The position numbers and the translations under genes are program-made. A stretch of DNA of 64,000 nt from Hemibagrus wyckioides (Eukaryota; Chordata; Actinopteri; Siluriformes; Bagridae): NCBI RefSeq assembly GCF_019097595.1, contig NC_080726.1, positions 15,227,705 to 15,291,704 on the forward strand, written 5' to 3'. Below are positions 44,503 to 55,865 of this stretch, in pieces (the first letter of the stretch is position 1; each line of letters starts with the position of its first letter). The notes under the pieces were generated by a model. The model saw nothing but the letters and a program-made list of their open reading frames with translations. It ran no database searches and had not been told where the DNA came from.

Positions 44503-44945
44503 GAAAAGCTTCACTCCTGCTTCCTTTTCCAGCTGGGCCCACAGCTCATAGGTGTCCTCCAACATGTTTATATAGAAATCATCTTCATAAGATTTCCGGA
44601 TGAGGCGTGTCTGGCCATGAGAACTTCCACGGGAGTGTGGCAGGACAAACTGAGGAGAAACACACACAAGCATCCTCAATTTTACATTTTACATTTTTAA
44701 CTAGATTTCTGCTCACTACTTAACAGACTAATTCCATAACACTGAAAAATAAATGCAAACATCTACAGCATGACAACAGCTCAACAGCTCAACAGCACGA
44801 CTGCTTACACAAAGTTACACATTGTTTTAAAACATATATCACCAACTTGCTCCAGCAGAAGAGTTTTCTTGTTATTTTTGGCAAGGTGGTAGGCGGTAAA
44901 CGAGCCCTGAATCCCCGCTCCTATAACAATATACTCGTACACCAT
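32676..44945 (-). CDS. pipox: Peroxisomal sarcosine oxidase / L-pipecolate oxidase, complete (8 exons, 378 aa)
   Basis: Exons in transcript order: 44945-44847, 44649-44501, 43037-42824, 40991-40809, 40075-39923, 37168-37019, 34054-33979, 32788-32676. All introns are GT-AG and the phases agree, giving 378 residues (human about 390). The enzyme oxidises sarcosine, L-pipecolate and similar N-methyl or cyclic amino acids with FAD, producing H2O2. Visible features: the dinucleotide motif GAGIQG at residues 9-14; [16 protein letters not shown], the typical family segment; [18 protein letters not shown] with Cys313, the expected covalent flavin link; and GAGFSGHGFK at 337-346. The C-terminus is ...IQRFQG-stop, without the SKL-like tripeptide (AHL in human) that directs the enzyme to peroxisomes. 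Tail-to-tail with myo18a and head-to-head with sez6, as in human. Confidence 0.96.
33903..33932. repeat. (TG)n microsatellite in pipox intron 7
   Basis: About 30 bp, between exons 7 and 8. Confidence 0.9.
33979..34054 (-). CDS. pipox: pipox exon 7
   Basis: Acceptor ctccttag, donor gtcagg. A 76-nt exon encoding [20 protein letters not shown] and GAGFS with a split Gly codon. Confidence 0.94.
34055..36300. other. pipox intron 6 (part), nothing recognised
   Basis: AT-rich intron sequence with oligo-A and oligo-T tracts and no named element. Confidence 0.45.
36300..36445. repeat. Dispersed repeat, copy A
   Basis: The segment around gtcagcacagcctgataaaa and agtaagacaggaaatcc recurs, diverged, at 38585-38640. 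The family is not recognised. Confidence 0.5.
36715..36946 (+). mobile_element. 3' end of a non-LTR retrotransposon with TTGACT tail, copy 1
   Basis: tagcaccgtggtcctaaagg ... aattgacaataaaagcttat, ending in ttgacttgact. It shares its layout with the copy at 37690-38102. 3' tails of TTGACTTGACT repeats are typical of fish L2-like elements. It lies in pipox intron 6. Confidence 0.65.
37019..37168 (-). CDS. pipox: pipox exon 6 (flavin-linking Cys)
   Basis: Acceptor tcacactcag, donor gtgagt. It encodes [20 protein letters not shown] to [11 protein letters not shown]. The Cys of ESCMYT is the expected covalent FAD attachment residue. Confidence 0.94.
37690..38102 (+). mobile_element. 3' end of a non-LTR retrotransposon with TTGACT tail, copy 2
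   Basis: Longer copy: tagcaccatgatcctggaga ... aaatgacaataaaaccttct, ending in ttgactcttgacttgacttg. Same orientation as the copy at 36715, on the other side of pipox exon 6. No ORF remains. Confidence 0.7.
38160..38475 (+). repeat. Common teleost interspersed repeat
   Basis: It contains ctggtttcctcccacctcca, ttaaattgctcctatgtatg and ctgaccaggataaagtggtt followed by actgaagatgaatgaata. I recognise this order as a very common teleost repeat (…gaccctgaccaggataaagcggttactgaagatgaatgaatg). Decayed. Confidence 0.65.
38440..38735 (+). repeat. Local direct duplication (~195 bp apart)
   Basis: gttactgaagatgaa...agatt(a/t)acac.gtactg.ggtcatcc occurs at about 38450-38512 and again at about 38643-38709, with a dispersed repeat (copy B of 36300) between them. 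Confidence 0.6.
39115..39620. other. Distinct GC-richer block in pipox intron 5, possible LTR or SINE-like repeat
   Basis: This block stands out from the AT-rich flanks: ccaaggccagagcatctgag, gaccaatcaggagcgctccc (a CCAAT box), then tttaaatacaagagcattat and gatccctgactctgtgcctt. CCAAT- and TATA/poly(A)-like motifs in this order hint at a solo LTR, but I found no clear TG...CA ends or target duplication. Confidence 0.3.
39923..40075 (-). CDS. pipox: pipox exon 5
   Basis: Acceptor cctcggcag, donor gtgagt. It encodes [19 protein letters not shown] and [16 protein letters not shown]. 51 codons. Confidence 0.95.
40809..40991 (-). CDS. pipox: pipox exon 4
   Basis: Acceptor tttttccag, donor gtattg. 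It encodes [20 protein letters not shown] and [19 protein letters not shown] (compare human SLVITAGPW). 61 codons. Confidence 0.95.
41078..41640 (+). mobile_element. Tc1-like transposon remnant
   Basis: The start ccaccataattattggcacc matches the inverted end of a known type of fish Tc1-like element as I remember it. At 41528-41575 the plus strand reads [15 protein letters not shown] then stop, the decayed second-Asp segment of a Tc1 transposase (QDNDPKH..K). No right end was located. Confidence 0.6.
41700..42823. other. pipox intron 3 (part), nothing recognised
   Basis: AT-rich sequence with a poly-A/G patch at about 42232-42251. No element was identified. Confidence 0.45.
42824..43037 (-). 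CDS. pipox: pipox exon 3
   Basis: Acceptor gttgtag, donor gtcagc. It encodes [36 protein letters not shown] and ends in phase 0. Confidence 0.95.
43865..44100 (-). repeat. Fragment of a common teleost interspersed repeat
   Basis: Contains aggtgcattaa, cattcacccacttattcaca, gtttggaggaaaccggagta and caaaccagggatactgtgca. The order fits the reverse-strand version of the repeat at 38160 and, in its last part, 27105. Confidence 0.5.
44135..44300 (+). mobile_element. Terminal fragment of the 4291-type Tc1/mariner element
   Basis: Begins tacaccgatcagccataaca, then gaagtgaataacactgatta, gttagtgggtgggatatatt and cctcaaagttgatgtgttag. These are the reverse complement of the right end of the element at 4291-5145 (4990-5145). 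It breaks off near 44300. It lies in pipox intron 2. Confidence 0.8.
44469..44500. repeat. (CA)n microsatellite forming the pipox exon 2 donor
   Basis: A 32-bp CA run on the plus strand, (GT)n on the coding strand. It touches the last base of pipox exon 2, so the splice donor GT and following bases are repeat units. Confidence 0.95.
44501..44649 (-). CDS. pipox: pipox exon 2
   Basis: Acceptor tctcctcag, then [20 protein letters not shown] to AGVKLF and a split Arg codon. The donor is the first GT of a (GT)n microsatellite at 44469-44500. Confidence 0.95.
44847..44945 (-). CDS. pipox: pipox exon 1 (start codon, FAD-binding motif)
   Basis: ATG at 44945-44943 followed by [20 protein letters not shown]; donor gttggt. 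The GxGxxG fold begins only nine residues in, which fits the family and fixes the start. Confidence 0.95.
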
Positions 44946-47900
44946 GTTGAAAAAGCAGTGCTGTTTAAAATGTGCTACAGTGTACTCTCAGTGCAGACCA
45001 AAGTTCTCACATTTCATTATATAACCACTGCTGGCACACTGTGAGACACACCTACTCAGCACTGCTTAAAGGGGACTTGCTGTATAACTGGGTTACGCTG
45101 AGAGAAATTCATGCAGAATAATTTAGAATGTCCTTTGTGCATTCTCAGTCAAGCTGTGTGCAAATATATGCACAAATATTGCTATGCACAAACGTTTAAG
45201 CGTCACATTAAAAAAAATCGTCCACAATTTATGCACAGATTCATGTGTACGTTGATAAATGAGTGCTTTGGACATGGATTAAGGAGAAATTTTATTAAAA
45301 ATAAAAAATAAATTACATCTTCACGAGCTTTCTTCCTTTTTTAAAGCACAACGATGACAGAAATAGGAGAATTGTGTAACCATTTTTCTCACCTTACTCA
45401 TTTCTAAAGCTGTGGCTACTTACTTATTGCTTACGTACATGAATGCACTGTGACAAGAACACAAATCACTGAGCTCACAAATCATTTTCCTCATTCTGAC
45501 AATTGATGTGAACATTACTCAAGGCTACTGACCCGTGTTTTATGCATTGCATAGCAGTAGCTGTTCCTACTAAAATGTCTCGTGAGTGTGTATTTCCTTT
45601 TATTTATTTTTTTTAATTACACACTATATTCACACATTATTCTCACAAATTATATTATTGGCAATAAAATACAATTTTGGTGAAAACTTTTGACAGGTTT
45701 TCCCAGCAGACCGTCAGCCGTATGTCAAATCATGTTGCCAGGCTGCCAGCCGTAAGTACCATATGTACACTAGCACAGTATGCCTGAATAGAGTAAAAAT
45801 AAACCAGTATTGAGAAACGTGTAATGATGACCAATTTGTCTTCATTATTCGCTCAGACATTATATATTTATATTATGTTTCAAATGGTGATGCAGTATAT
45901 AATCTACAGTATGTGATTTTGAGCATGTCACTCATTATTCATTAGGGCATTTAGCCAGGAATTTACCAGCAGAAACTCATTAAACCTGAGGCTCTGCTAA
46001 TAGCAACATATGTCATCATAGAGCAGAAATGCTAGAGGTCTATTCACCTGTCAAAAAATATTCCAGATCTATGGATGAGAACTGCATATTAGTTAGCTGG
46101 ATCATAATTTCACATTTGCTGTGAAACTGCATGTGAGAGAAATGGCCGTTCTTGCCTGATTAATTTCCATGCCATGAATTGTTTTTGGTTTGATAGAAAT
46201 ATCATCTTAAGCCCTAGAACATTCTAGGTTCTGTGCTGTTTTACAAGTAAAGCTCCTCTATGCTTTACAGATTATGATACTAGCCATTACGAAGACTGTT
46301 GTCGCTGTTTAGACAATTTCTGATGTTTTTCCCCCTGCTTTTCTTTGGTTTATATTGGAACATTGATGAAGGGATTTCCAGAGGATAAAGGAAGAGAAGA
46401 GGGGATTGTAACAAAAAGAGAGATGGCTGTGTCTGGCAGGCATCTTTAAAAAGGCTAAGACCAGGCTTCTCTGTGTGTGCTGTGGAGTTTCGGGCCATTT
46501 GGCTAAACAGATGGCTCCCACTGATAGGATGGTGTAGATCGGGTCAGCTGGTCATGCTCCCTGCTGTCCAGGCCTGTCATGGACAGATAAAGTGTGATCC
46601 TCCCTATTGGCACACTTCTACAAAAACAAAAACAACAAAACACATATCTTTTATCATCATCATCTTCTAGCAGATATGATAAACGACATTAAACATATAT
46701 GGTTTCGCAGAATAATTGAACTCTGTGATTAAATGCCGTGTCCTTTGGATATTAATTTATAACAAGACTTAATTATTTGAATCTATCTATTTTGTATTCA
46801 CCCTTTATTTCCTAAACCTTTTTTCTGACACATTTTCCCTTGTACTTCACAAGCATTTGATTCTTTAGGAAATCTCTCAGCTATAGTCTGCAGGTGTACA
46901 ATCATCCCTGTAGGATGCCATTATTTTTCTTGCTGTTAAAGCTCTAGTTCACACGCTTCAGCCTCTACATGAAGCCTCTCAAGAAATCCTGTTGGACCCA
47001 CATTCCAATTAGACTCGATCTCCCACATCTTTTCGCTAGGGTGGATTTCTTCAGCTTTCTTCAGACCTATGACCTCTCAGAGATATGGCAGCCTCTCTGA
47101 GATTTCTGCTAGTTGGTCAGTTGTGGCTTATTATTTTGTGACTAGAGACTGTATTTAATTGCAAGCAGCCTTTATAATCGATTAAACCATTTGGCTGTTT
47201 TATAATTACACCCTTGAACATAAAGATGCTGATAACACCCAGTGCTACCCCAGAAGATAGCAAATGAAAAGGGGGTGTGGGATTCAGCATCAACATCAGC
47301 CTGTGAAAGTGTTTTAATTTAAAACACTGAACCTTCTTGCACACAAAGGTGATGTGATATATGGCAGATCTCTTTAAAGGAGCACTGCTGCGCTGTTAAG
47401 CCGTGTATAAACTGCAGTGTCAGGCGTTCTCATGAACACGGCGTTGGAATGACATCAATAAGCGTTTGTGAGAGGAAAATGATGCTGCAACAATTTTCGA
47501 GGCAATGGGATAAAAGTGCTGTCACACCACTCCCTTAATGTTGCTGTATATGATGTGAACTCTCATCAGGGAATTGTGGTGACATGAAAGCAAAAACTTT
47601 AAGCATTTCTACTCTCTAGGACATAAAAAAAATGGTGCAAGTAAGCCACAAAGTCAATAACTTCTGTTTTTTCTTTTTTGCTAGCTTTGAAAGAGCAGAT
47701 GTAACAGACCTGAGGTTTATTAATAGTTTATTCATGTGTAGTCATTGTACATTTGAACATTTTTATTTAGCAAGATCAAGTATATCCTTATCCTAATATA
47801 ACAGCAATCCTGGGCTTATACTCAAGTACTAGGTGAAGACTGAAGATGGGACTCATATAGATAAGCAGATCGGTATGTTACTAACCTCACTGTACAATCC

Positions 47901-48618
47901 TTTGTCTTTTACTCTCAGTGGAAATGCTCATTTTCTTGAGGAATTCTACATCTTTGTATAGACAAGTGCAACTGGATCATCAGTTACAAGGTGCAAATGA
48001 ATCCCCAAGTCAGTATTTTCACTAGTGTGTGTTTTTTTTTATAGAAACAATGTTTTTTTTATTATAATGAAGGGATTTTAGTTTGTGGTACTAATCCTCC
48101 CCTCAAAACAACTGCATAAATTACATCTCCTAGACACCCAAGTGTCTTTAATTGTTGGGATTTAAATGGCTGAAGCATTCTAAGCAGCAGAACAGCTTTC
48201 CATTGGAAAGGTCATGCTTCAAAATAACAGCAGGCCGTCAGTCTTCAGTGCACTTTCTTCAGTATCGTGGCTTGTTATTTACTTGGCATTTATTTTAACC
48301 ACTTTGCTCCTTTTCATGTTTAAATAGGAATTCAACCTTGTAAATATACAAAATGTCCATGTTGAATGTACATGATGGTGGTGTCCAACTTTGTCTGATG
48401 AACAACTTAACCTCTGTGCATAACGGTAGCTGTTTACAGGTGTCTGCTCTTCAGCGTGGGATTGCAGAAAAGGGAAACGGTTGATTTAGATTGTATAACA
48501 AACTCTGTCTAGAAATTTCTCTGCTGTTCTCTCACAGCCTTAAGTAATTGTCCTCACCAGCTGTTAGTCTCCTATTTGTCTCTTCACGGTGGTAATTTCC
48601 GTTTCAATGGCATATTTC

Positions 48619-48620
<2 letters not shown>
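44946..48620. other. Intergenic DNA upstream of pipox, nothing recognised
   Basis: It must hold the pipox promoter and leader, but I see no clear TATA box, CpG-rich block or untranslated exon. No transposon was identified. Confidence 0.4.

Positions 48621-48690
<70 letters not shown>
48620..48690. repeat. (TA)n microsatellite at left end of Tc1-like element
   Basis: TA repeats with one TACA interruption run directly into the terminal inverted repeat of the element at 48691. Confidence 0.95.
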
Positions 48691-48693
<3 letters not shown>

Positions 48694-49937
48694 ACTATAT
48701 TGCCAAAAGTATTCGCTCACCTGCCTTGACTCGCATATGAACTTAAGTGACATCCCATTCCTAATCCATAGGGTTCAATATGACATCGGTCCACCCTTTG
48801 CAGCTATAACAGCTTCAACTCTTCTGGGAAGGCTGTCCACAAGGTTTAGGAGTGTGTTTATGGGAATTTTTGACCATTCTTCCAGAAGCGCATTTGTGAG
48901 GTCACACACTGATGTTGGACGAGAAGGCCTGGCTCTCAGTCTCCGCTCTAATTCATCCCAAAGGTGTTCTATCGGGTTGAGGTCAGGACTCTGTGCAGGC
49001 CAGTCAAGTTCATCCACACCAGACTCTGTCATCCATGTCTTTATGGACCTTGCTTTGGTCACTGGTGCACAGTCATGTTGGAAGAGGAAGGGGCCAGCTC
49101 CAAACTGTTCCCACAAAGTTGGGAGCATGGAATTGTCCAAAATGTCTTGGTATGCTGAAGCATTCAGAGTTCCTTTCACTGGAACTAAGGGGCCAAGCCC
49201 AGCTCCTGAAAAACAACCCCACACCATAATCTCCCCTCCATCAAACTTTACACTTGGCACAATGCAGTCAGACAAGTACCGTTCTCCTGGCAACCGCCAA
49301 ACCCAGACTCGTCCATCAGATTGCCAGATGGAGAAGCGCGATTTGTCACTCCAGAGAACGCATCTCCACTGCTCTAGAGTCCAGTGGCGGCGTGCTTTAC
49401 ACCACTGCATCCGACGCTTTGCATTGCACTTGGTGATGTATGGCTTGGATGCAGCTGCTCGGCCATGGAAACCCATTCCATGAAGCTCTCTGCGCACTGT
49501 TCTTGAGCTAATCTGAAGGCCACATGAAATTTGGAGGTCTGTAGCGACTGACTCTGCAGAAAGTTGGCGACCTCTTCGCACTATGCGCCTCAGCATCCGC
49601 TGACCCCGCTCTGGCAGTTTACGTGGCCTACCACTTCGTGGCTGAGTTGCTGTCGTTCCCAAACACTTCCACGTTCTTATAATACAGCTGACAGTTGACT
49701 GTGGAATATTTAGGAGCGAGGAAATTTCACGACTGGATTTGTTGCACAGGTGGCATCCTATCACAGTTCCACGCTGGAATTCACTGAGCTCCTGAGAGCG
49801 ACCCATTCTTTCACAAATGTTTGTAAAAACAGTCTGCATGCCTAGGTGCTTGATTTTATACACCTGTGGCCATGGAAGTGATTGGAACACCTGATTCTGA
49901 TTATTTGGATGGGTGAGCGAATACTTTTGGCAATATA

Positions 49938-49942
<5 letters not shown>
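48691..49942 (-). mobile_element. Full-length Tc1-like transposon, copy 1 (1252 bp)
   Basis: The left end tacactatattgccaaaagt continues attcgctcacctgcc; the right end gtgagcgaatacttttggca ends atatagtgta. These are perfect outer inverted repeats of about 30 bp, inside (TA)n on both sides, as expected of TA-targeted insertion. The single transposase gene lies on the minus strand. It is the same length as the copy at 54619-55870, with few differences, so both are recent arrivals compared with the fragments elsewhere in the window. Confidence 0.97.
48775..49806 (-). CDS. Tc1-family transposase, open reading frame intact (343 aa)
   Basis: Cut-and-paste DDE transposase. The start is taken at 49806 ([17 protein letters not shown]), the usual Tc1 start, although the frame is open 28 codons further up to 49890. 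Domains: two helix-turn-helix units over residues 1-110, separated by the SGRPRK motif (residues 58-63); catalytic Asp154 in LWSDKSRF, Asp245 in FQHDCAP and Glu280 in [10 protein letters not shown], with 34 residues between the last two (DD34E). Length is normal for the family. Compared with common Tc1 sequences there are odd changes near the active site: SDK for SDE, FDGGEIM for FGGGGIM, and APVTKA for APVHKA. The frame is open, but activity is doubtful. Confidence 0.93.
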   Translation of the reverse strand: MGRSQELSEFQRGTVIGCHLCNKSSREISSLLNIPQSTVSCIIRTWKCLGTTATQPRSGRPRKLPERGQRMLRRIVRRGRQLSAESVATDLQISCGLQISSRTVRRELHGMGFHGRAAASKPYITKCNAKRRMQWCKARRHWTLEQWRCVLWSDKSRFSIWQSDGRVWVWRLPGERYLSDCIVPSVKFDGGEIMVWGCFSGAGLGPLVPVKGTLNASAYQDILDNSMLPTLWEQFGAGPFLFQHDCAPVTKARSIKTWMTESGVDELDWPAQSPDLNPIEHLWDELERRLRARPSRPTSVCDLTNALLEEWSKIPINTLLNLVDSLPRRVEAVIAAKGGPMSY

Positions 49943-49991
<49 letters not shown>

Positions 49992-50000
49992 TATATATAC
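49943..50000. repeat. (TA)n microsatellite at right end of Tc1-like copy 1
   Basis: It continues the TA array interrupted by the transposon. The flanks together suggest insertion into one pre-existing array. Confidence 0.9.
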
Positions 50001-52190
50001 CATGAATATGAGCATATTGTACATATTTCTTAAGGAATGTGATATAGCAGAAAGCAAACGAAATATCCCAATTCTAAGCAGTCTCCGAATCTAAAAAAGT
50101 GGTTTAATATTATCAGTAAGGAAAAGAAAAGGAAATACAAAAAGACTTTCACATTTCAATTTTTCATATTGCACAGAGATTATGCAGCCCTGTCTGCTCA
50201 TGATGCTCTGAAGGTTTGAATTATTTTGAAGAGGAAATACAAAGAAATAGAGTGATGGTTTAAAAAATCCTTTCTTGAAGAAGACTTTTCCATAATGAAG
50301 TCTGAGCAGGCTCTTTTTATTTGCAGTTATATGTTTTGGTCATATCCAGTGCAATATGTCTGAAGAAAAAAAAAAACATTCAATATTACCATCTTCTAAG
50401 CGAAGCATCAGAAAAAGTATGCTGTGAAAATCTTAATAGTATCTTCTCTTGCCCAAGATGTCTCCCTAGTGATTGAAACATCTCAACAAGTTTGTGGAAT
50501 GTGGAATGTGGAAAAATATTTGAGTTATTATTTCTGTATTTCCGTTTCTAATGGCTTTCAGAGCTGCCCTCTAATACGCTGCGATGACTCCAGTGTGGAA
50601 TATGGCATGTTTTGTATTTGCTCAGAATGTTAATGAGAACCTGGCTGAGTTTGTTGTTTTAATTTTTAGTTTTGAGATTTATATAGATCTAAGAAGCAAT
50701 AGTGCCGTTTCCTCCTGCACATAAAATTTGTCTAAAATTGATACATGACCAGTTAACATAATAACCAGATATTTATCCAGTTTACAGATCTGTGACGAAA
50801 TTTATTTGCGCTCTATCTCAGGTTAATACGGAATATCGTAATATCGAATCAGAATGTTGTACACGCATCCATTCAGTGCTGGCAATGACATTAGCTTGAT
50901 CATTTTAAGTGGCAGTAAATAAGTGTAACACTGAATCAAAACAGGCTATTCATGGGGAGTATCGGGAAATCAATACCACATTCCTAAACTATATAAGACA
51001 TTTAAGCTGAGTACAAGACAGAATAAATTTGTGTATATACACGAGAGTCCAAAGTCTGAGACCACATTGCATGTTTTTCTTTTTCTTTTTTTCAAAGAAA
51101 TTAAATGTTCAACATCTTGAATGTTTAATATTCAAGAATCTGCACTAGTTCTAGTCTTATTTAAATGTAAGCTTATTTGATATTGAACATGTTACCTGCT
51201 TTTACAAAAGGCCAGATTTTCCTCATGTCTAATCTCTTAGCATGTTTTAGCATGTATTCAGGCAACATGTCAGTGGATTTGATCTAAAATGGATCATAAG
51301 ATCATACGGGCATCACATCACATTGTCATTACAAGCGAAAACAAGATAGCAGAGAATAAGAAACTTTGTTAATCATGTAAATAGAGTAAATAACAAAATA
51401 AAAGCATTTTCACCAGTGCTCTCAGACTTGTGGACTCCACTGCATTCCCGACAGCTTTCCCTTTCTTTATGTTTTCTAATTAAATTCTGCACGTTATTTT
51501 ATAGATGAGGCCCATATGCTTTGAAAATCTGAAGACTGATAAAGCATTCAGAGCCATTAACAGCTGCTTGGCCCACACTGGGTGCACGTTCTAATGTCAT
51601 TTTTCAAGAGCTTGACATTCTACACAGCAAACAGCAAAGGACATTTGGATTCAGGCAAACAGGGCTGCTTTTGGGAATACCTGAGATTTTACGCTTTCAT
51701 GATTTGTACATTTCTGCTTGGCAAAGCAAGTTAGAAATTACAGTGTTTGTGTGAAACAAATGGGTTTTATGCAAAAAAATGGCAAGTTCAGTGATTTCCT
51801 CCATTATTTCTGTTTCACCACTTTTCCCTCCTTGCATAAGCCCAGAAAAAAAAAACCCAGAGAAATGCCATGATACAATTATTCTTTGGGACAGATGTCG
51901 CCACAGTGCACAGCTTTCTGTTGTTCCTGAGTTAAATGATTTCTGCTTGCCCTTGCATTTATCTATAGCCGAGCACCTGGAGAGACGGTTTTGCAAATCT
52001 CTAACTGTGGTGGGAGAACAGGCTGTTGAGGCTGTGGTCACGTCTGGTCAATGTGCAGAATTAGCAGAATAGAGAGATGAGGGGGAAACAAGTCAGACAT
52101 TTCACACTGGGCCAGATACTGCAGAATTGGGTGTAATGGAATGTCTTGTGGATAGGATACAGAAATGAGCTGTTAAGTAATAGGGGTGGT
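50001..52190. other. Intergenic DNA, nothing recognised
   Basis: AT-rich, without a recognisable gene or repeat. Confidence 0.45.
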
Positions 52191-52194
52191 GCTT

Positions 52195-52560
52195 TTTAGG
52201 TGCCAACAGAACATGTTCAGCCGTAGACTGAGACCACCAAGGACAACCACAGAACACCTCAGGAGATTTTTCCTATCAGTGGCCATCAAACTCTATAACT
52301 CTTTCCCTTTCAGGGAGCAGAACTCACACAATGAACACTGACTGTATCACTGTATTATTTATTATGTGCACTATACAAATTCACAATATTTACTATATGT
52401 ATGTTAATATCATACTAATGTGCAATATCATAAATCTCAAGCACATTTTTATACATTGTGTATGAGTAGCATATTTAATTTATATTCCATTTGTATTTAT
52501 TTCTCTTGTGTACATTGAAGTATCATCTCATCTTGTCTTATCTTATTTTTAGTAGAGTAA
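52195..52560 (+). mobile_element. 3' end of an L2-like non-LTR retrotransposon
   Basis: The plus strand reads RRLRPPRTTTEHLRR then FFLSVAIKLYNSFPFRE, resembling the last residues of fish L2/CR1-type polyproteins (...FFPSAIRLLN). An AT-rich 3' region follows, ending in ATCTCATCTTGTCTTATCTTA-like short repeats. Only the 3' end is kept. Confidence 0.55.
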
Positions 52561-54425
52561 CGGAGGGCATTGACAGGGAGGGACATTTGGGTTAAACTGC
52601 ATTTTGTCTTTGCATTTTGTTCATACATATTTTTTCAGGAGGGGATGTAACATGTTCTGTTTAACATGATTGAATTCAGCATCAGCAGCTGTGAGATTCA
52701 ATAAATGCTACACAATATACAATACACAATGTACCACATTCTGTTCTTTGTACAGAATTCAGTTCAATCTCTGACTGACCACTGTTATGGGGGGGGGTTT
52801 AGGGGGTAGCGATTATATAACCAATTTATGAAAAGCTGCAGTAATCAGCTCTACTTGCCATGACCAAGAGGAATCTGTCTGACCCATAATATATACTGTT
52901 ATGCTCTGTAGAACATGACCTAATTTACAGTATATTGCAACAGCGTTTGCTTGCTAGTCCATTTCATTGCTTTACCAATTGACCTGGCAGGCAGAAGCAC
53001 CTGACTGTGCAGTGGTGGTGATCTACTCTGGGTGCAGAGAAGTCATGCATTCTGGGTTGAGGGCCTTTAAGCAGCTCAGCAAAGCTTCTGGCTCTTATTA
53101 AGACAAGCAAGCAGGGCAGTATTGAAACTGTATGGTCAAGCCCTGAAAGAGCACTCTGCTCATTTTGAAATAAGGTGATAGGGAGAGAAAATGAGAGTGG
53201 GGAAACCTGTGTCTTTAATTTCTTTCATCTTAGATTACTTGCACTTTGAATTCGTTTAAAGAGCACTCGATCACAGAGTGCATGTCTAGCCGAACAAGAC
53301 CTGCTGCCTCGCCTTGATGAGACTTGATTGAATATGCCTAGACCTGATGAGAGTTGAGAATATATTTAATATTGCTGAGAGAGAGGTAGTACCTTGGCTA
53401 TTTGATGTAATGCACAAAAGTGTAGTGGCAAGATCTGAAATACAGATTTCATTACTGCTGATTGGTGAGTGCATTACTCACTCCCTCTCGCTAGGTGATG
53501 AAAGTGTGAAGGAATCTATGCTATTTTATGACAGGCTTTTCTAACAGCATACTGTGCAACATACTAAGGGCGGTGGAAGGCTTTATCAGTGGTATAATAT
53601 AATCTTGATTTTTATTTTGTGTGCATTGCAGCTACCACTAGAACTAAGATGCTTCTTGGATGGTTAGTGCTTTAAACAAATATGGAGTACATAAGGAAAT
53701 TGCTGTTTTCTTAAGAGATATTGAAAGTAATCATGGGTAACAGTGACAATTCATTAGGTTAGAACACAACCTTCCTTTCATAAATATCAAGTCATAAACT
53801 AGACTATTTAAGGTGCTCTAATCTAAACGACAGAGAAGAGCAGCTGCAGGATCAATAGCGTAACCTGTGCTTGAAATATAGGTTGTTATTCAGTGAGCTA
53901 ATTTAAAAATATAAATATATCAGTTCACAAGCTGAAATATCAATCTTACCTAATGGCCTTCAACTCATGTGGTGGTTTTATGCTTTAATCAGAATTATTG
54001 GTTGAGTTTAAATACGGTATCCTAGTGTCATCCCTCAGTTTTACACCGTTAAGAAGAACCATTACTATCTGTAGTGTGCCATTTAAATGCCTTTCATTCA
54101 CACCATTTAATTGCTCCTGTACCCATAGACTGATTCCCTTATAACCTTCACATCTCTTAATGACAGATTTATGTTTTGATTTGATTTACAGACAAAAAAA
54201 TATTTCACATTTTAAGATCAGGCTCAATTACTGCAGTTCAGTTTTCTGATCTACCTTGTCTTTTTCTGGGTCTGAGTAAATCTGGATTTTGATACCAGTG
54301 TAGCCTACTTATCCCAGTGAGCTGATGCTGTCCCGGAGGCACATTCGGTAATACCACCTCTATGAGCAGAGAGTTCAGTCTGCCCTACAGCAGAGTAAGT
54401 CATTTTCTTAACCTGCAAACATGTA

Positions 54426-54430
<5 letters not shown>
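52561..54430. other. Intergenic DNA, nothing recognised
   Basis: No exon or named element; a (G)n run at about 52790-52806 and a (CA)n at 54431-54460 are the only simple repeats. Confidence 0.45.
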
Positions 54431-54461
<31 letters not shown>

Positions 54462-54554
54462 TACCCAAAAATGTGTGTGCTCTTTATTGAGCTGAGCCAA
54501 AGCTGGAATGAATAGGTGTAGGGTTACTAATAACTGAATATATCTCTCACTGAA

Positions 54555-54618
<64 letters not shown>
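54555..54618. repeat. (CT)n-(TA)n compound microsatellite at left end of Tc1-like copy 2
   Basis: CT repeats change to TA repeats at about 54581 and run into the terminal inverted repeat at 54619. Confidence 0.95.
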
Positions 54619-54623
<5 letters not shown>

Positions 54624-55865
54624 TATATTGCCAAAAGTATTCGCTCACCTGCCTTGACTCGCATATGAACTTAAGTGACATCCCATTCCTAATCCATAGG
54701 GTTCAATATGACGTCGGTCCACCCTTTGCAGCTATAACAGCTTCAACTCTTCTGGGAAGGCTGTCCACAAGGTTTAGGAGTGTGTTTATGGGAATTTTTG
54801 ACCATTCTTCCAGAAGCGCATTTGTGAGGTCACACACTGATGTTGGACGAGAAGGTCTGGCTCTCAGTCTCCGCTCTAATTCATCCCAAAGGTGTTCTAT
54901 CGGGTTGAGGTCAGGACTCTGTGCAGGCCAGTCAAGTTCATCCACACCAGACTCTGTCATCCATGTCTATATGGACCTTGCTTTGTGCACGGGTGCACAG
55001 TCATGTTGGAAGAGGAAGGGGCCAGCTCCAAACTGTTCCCACAAAGTTGGGAGCATGGAATTGTCCAAAATGTCTTGGCATGCTGAAGCATTCAGAGTTC
55101 CTTTCACTGGAACTAAGGGGCCAAGCCCAGCTCCTGAAAAACAACCCCACACCATAATCCCCCCTCCACCAAACTTTACACTTGGCACAATGCAGTCAGA
55201 CAAGTACCGTTCTCCTGGCAACCGCCAAACCCAGACTCATCCATCAGATTGCCAGATGGAGAAGCGCGATTCGTCACTCCAGAGAACGCGTCTCCACTGC
55301 TCTAGAGTCCAGTGGCGGCGTGCTTTACACCACTGCATCCGACGCTTTGCATTGCACTTGGTGATGTATGGCTTGGAGGCAGCTGCTCGGCCATGGAAAC
55401 CCATTCCATGAAGCTCTCTGCGCACTGTTCTTGAGCTAATCTGAAGGCCACATGAAGTTTGGAGGTCTGTAGCGATTGACTCTGCAGAAAGTTGGCGACC
55501 TCTTCGCACTATGTGCCTCAGCATCCGCTGACCCCGCTCCGTCAGTTTACGTGGCCTACCACTTCGTGGCTGAGTTGCTGTCGTTCCCAAACACTTCCAC
55601 GTTCTTATAATACAGCTGACAGTTGACTGTGGAATATTTAGGAGCGAGGAAATTTCACGACTGGATTTGTTGCACAGGTGGCATCCTATCACAGTTCCAC
55701 GCTGGAATTCACTGAGCTCCTGAGAGCGACCCATTCTTTCACAAATGTTTGTAAAAACAGTCTGCATGTCTAGGTGCTTGATTTTATACACCTGTGGCCA
55801 TGGAAGTGATTGGAACACCTGATTCTGATTATTTGGATGGGTGAGCGAATACTTTGGGCAATATA

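Noticed and set aside
48737..49483. 248-codon plus-strand frames opposite both Tc1 transposases (also 54665-55411)
   Set aside because: They are antisense shadows of the transposase gene, present in both copies only because the copies are nearly identical.
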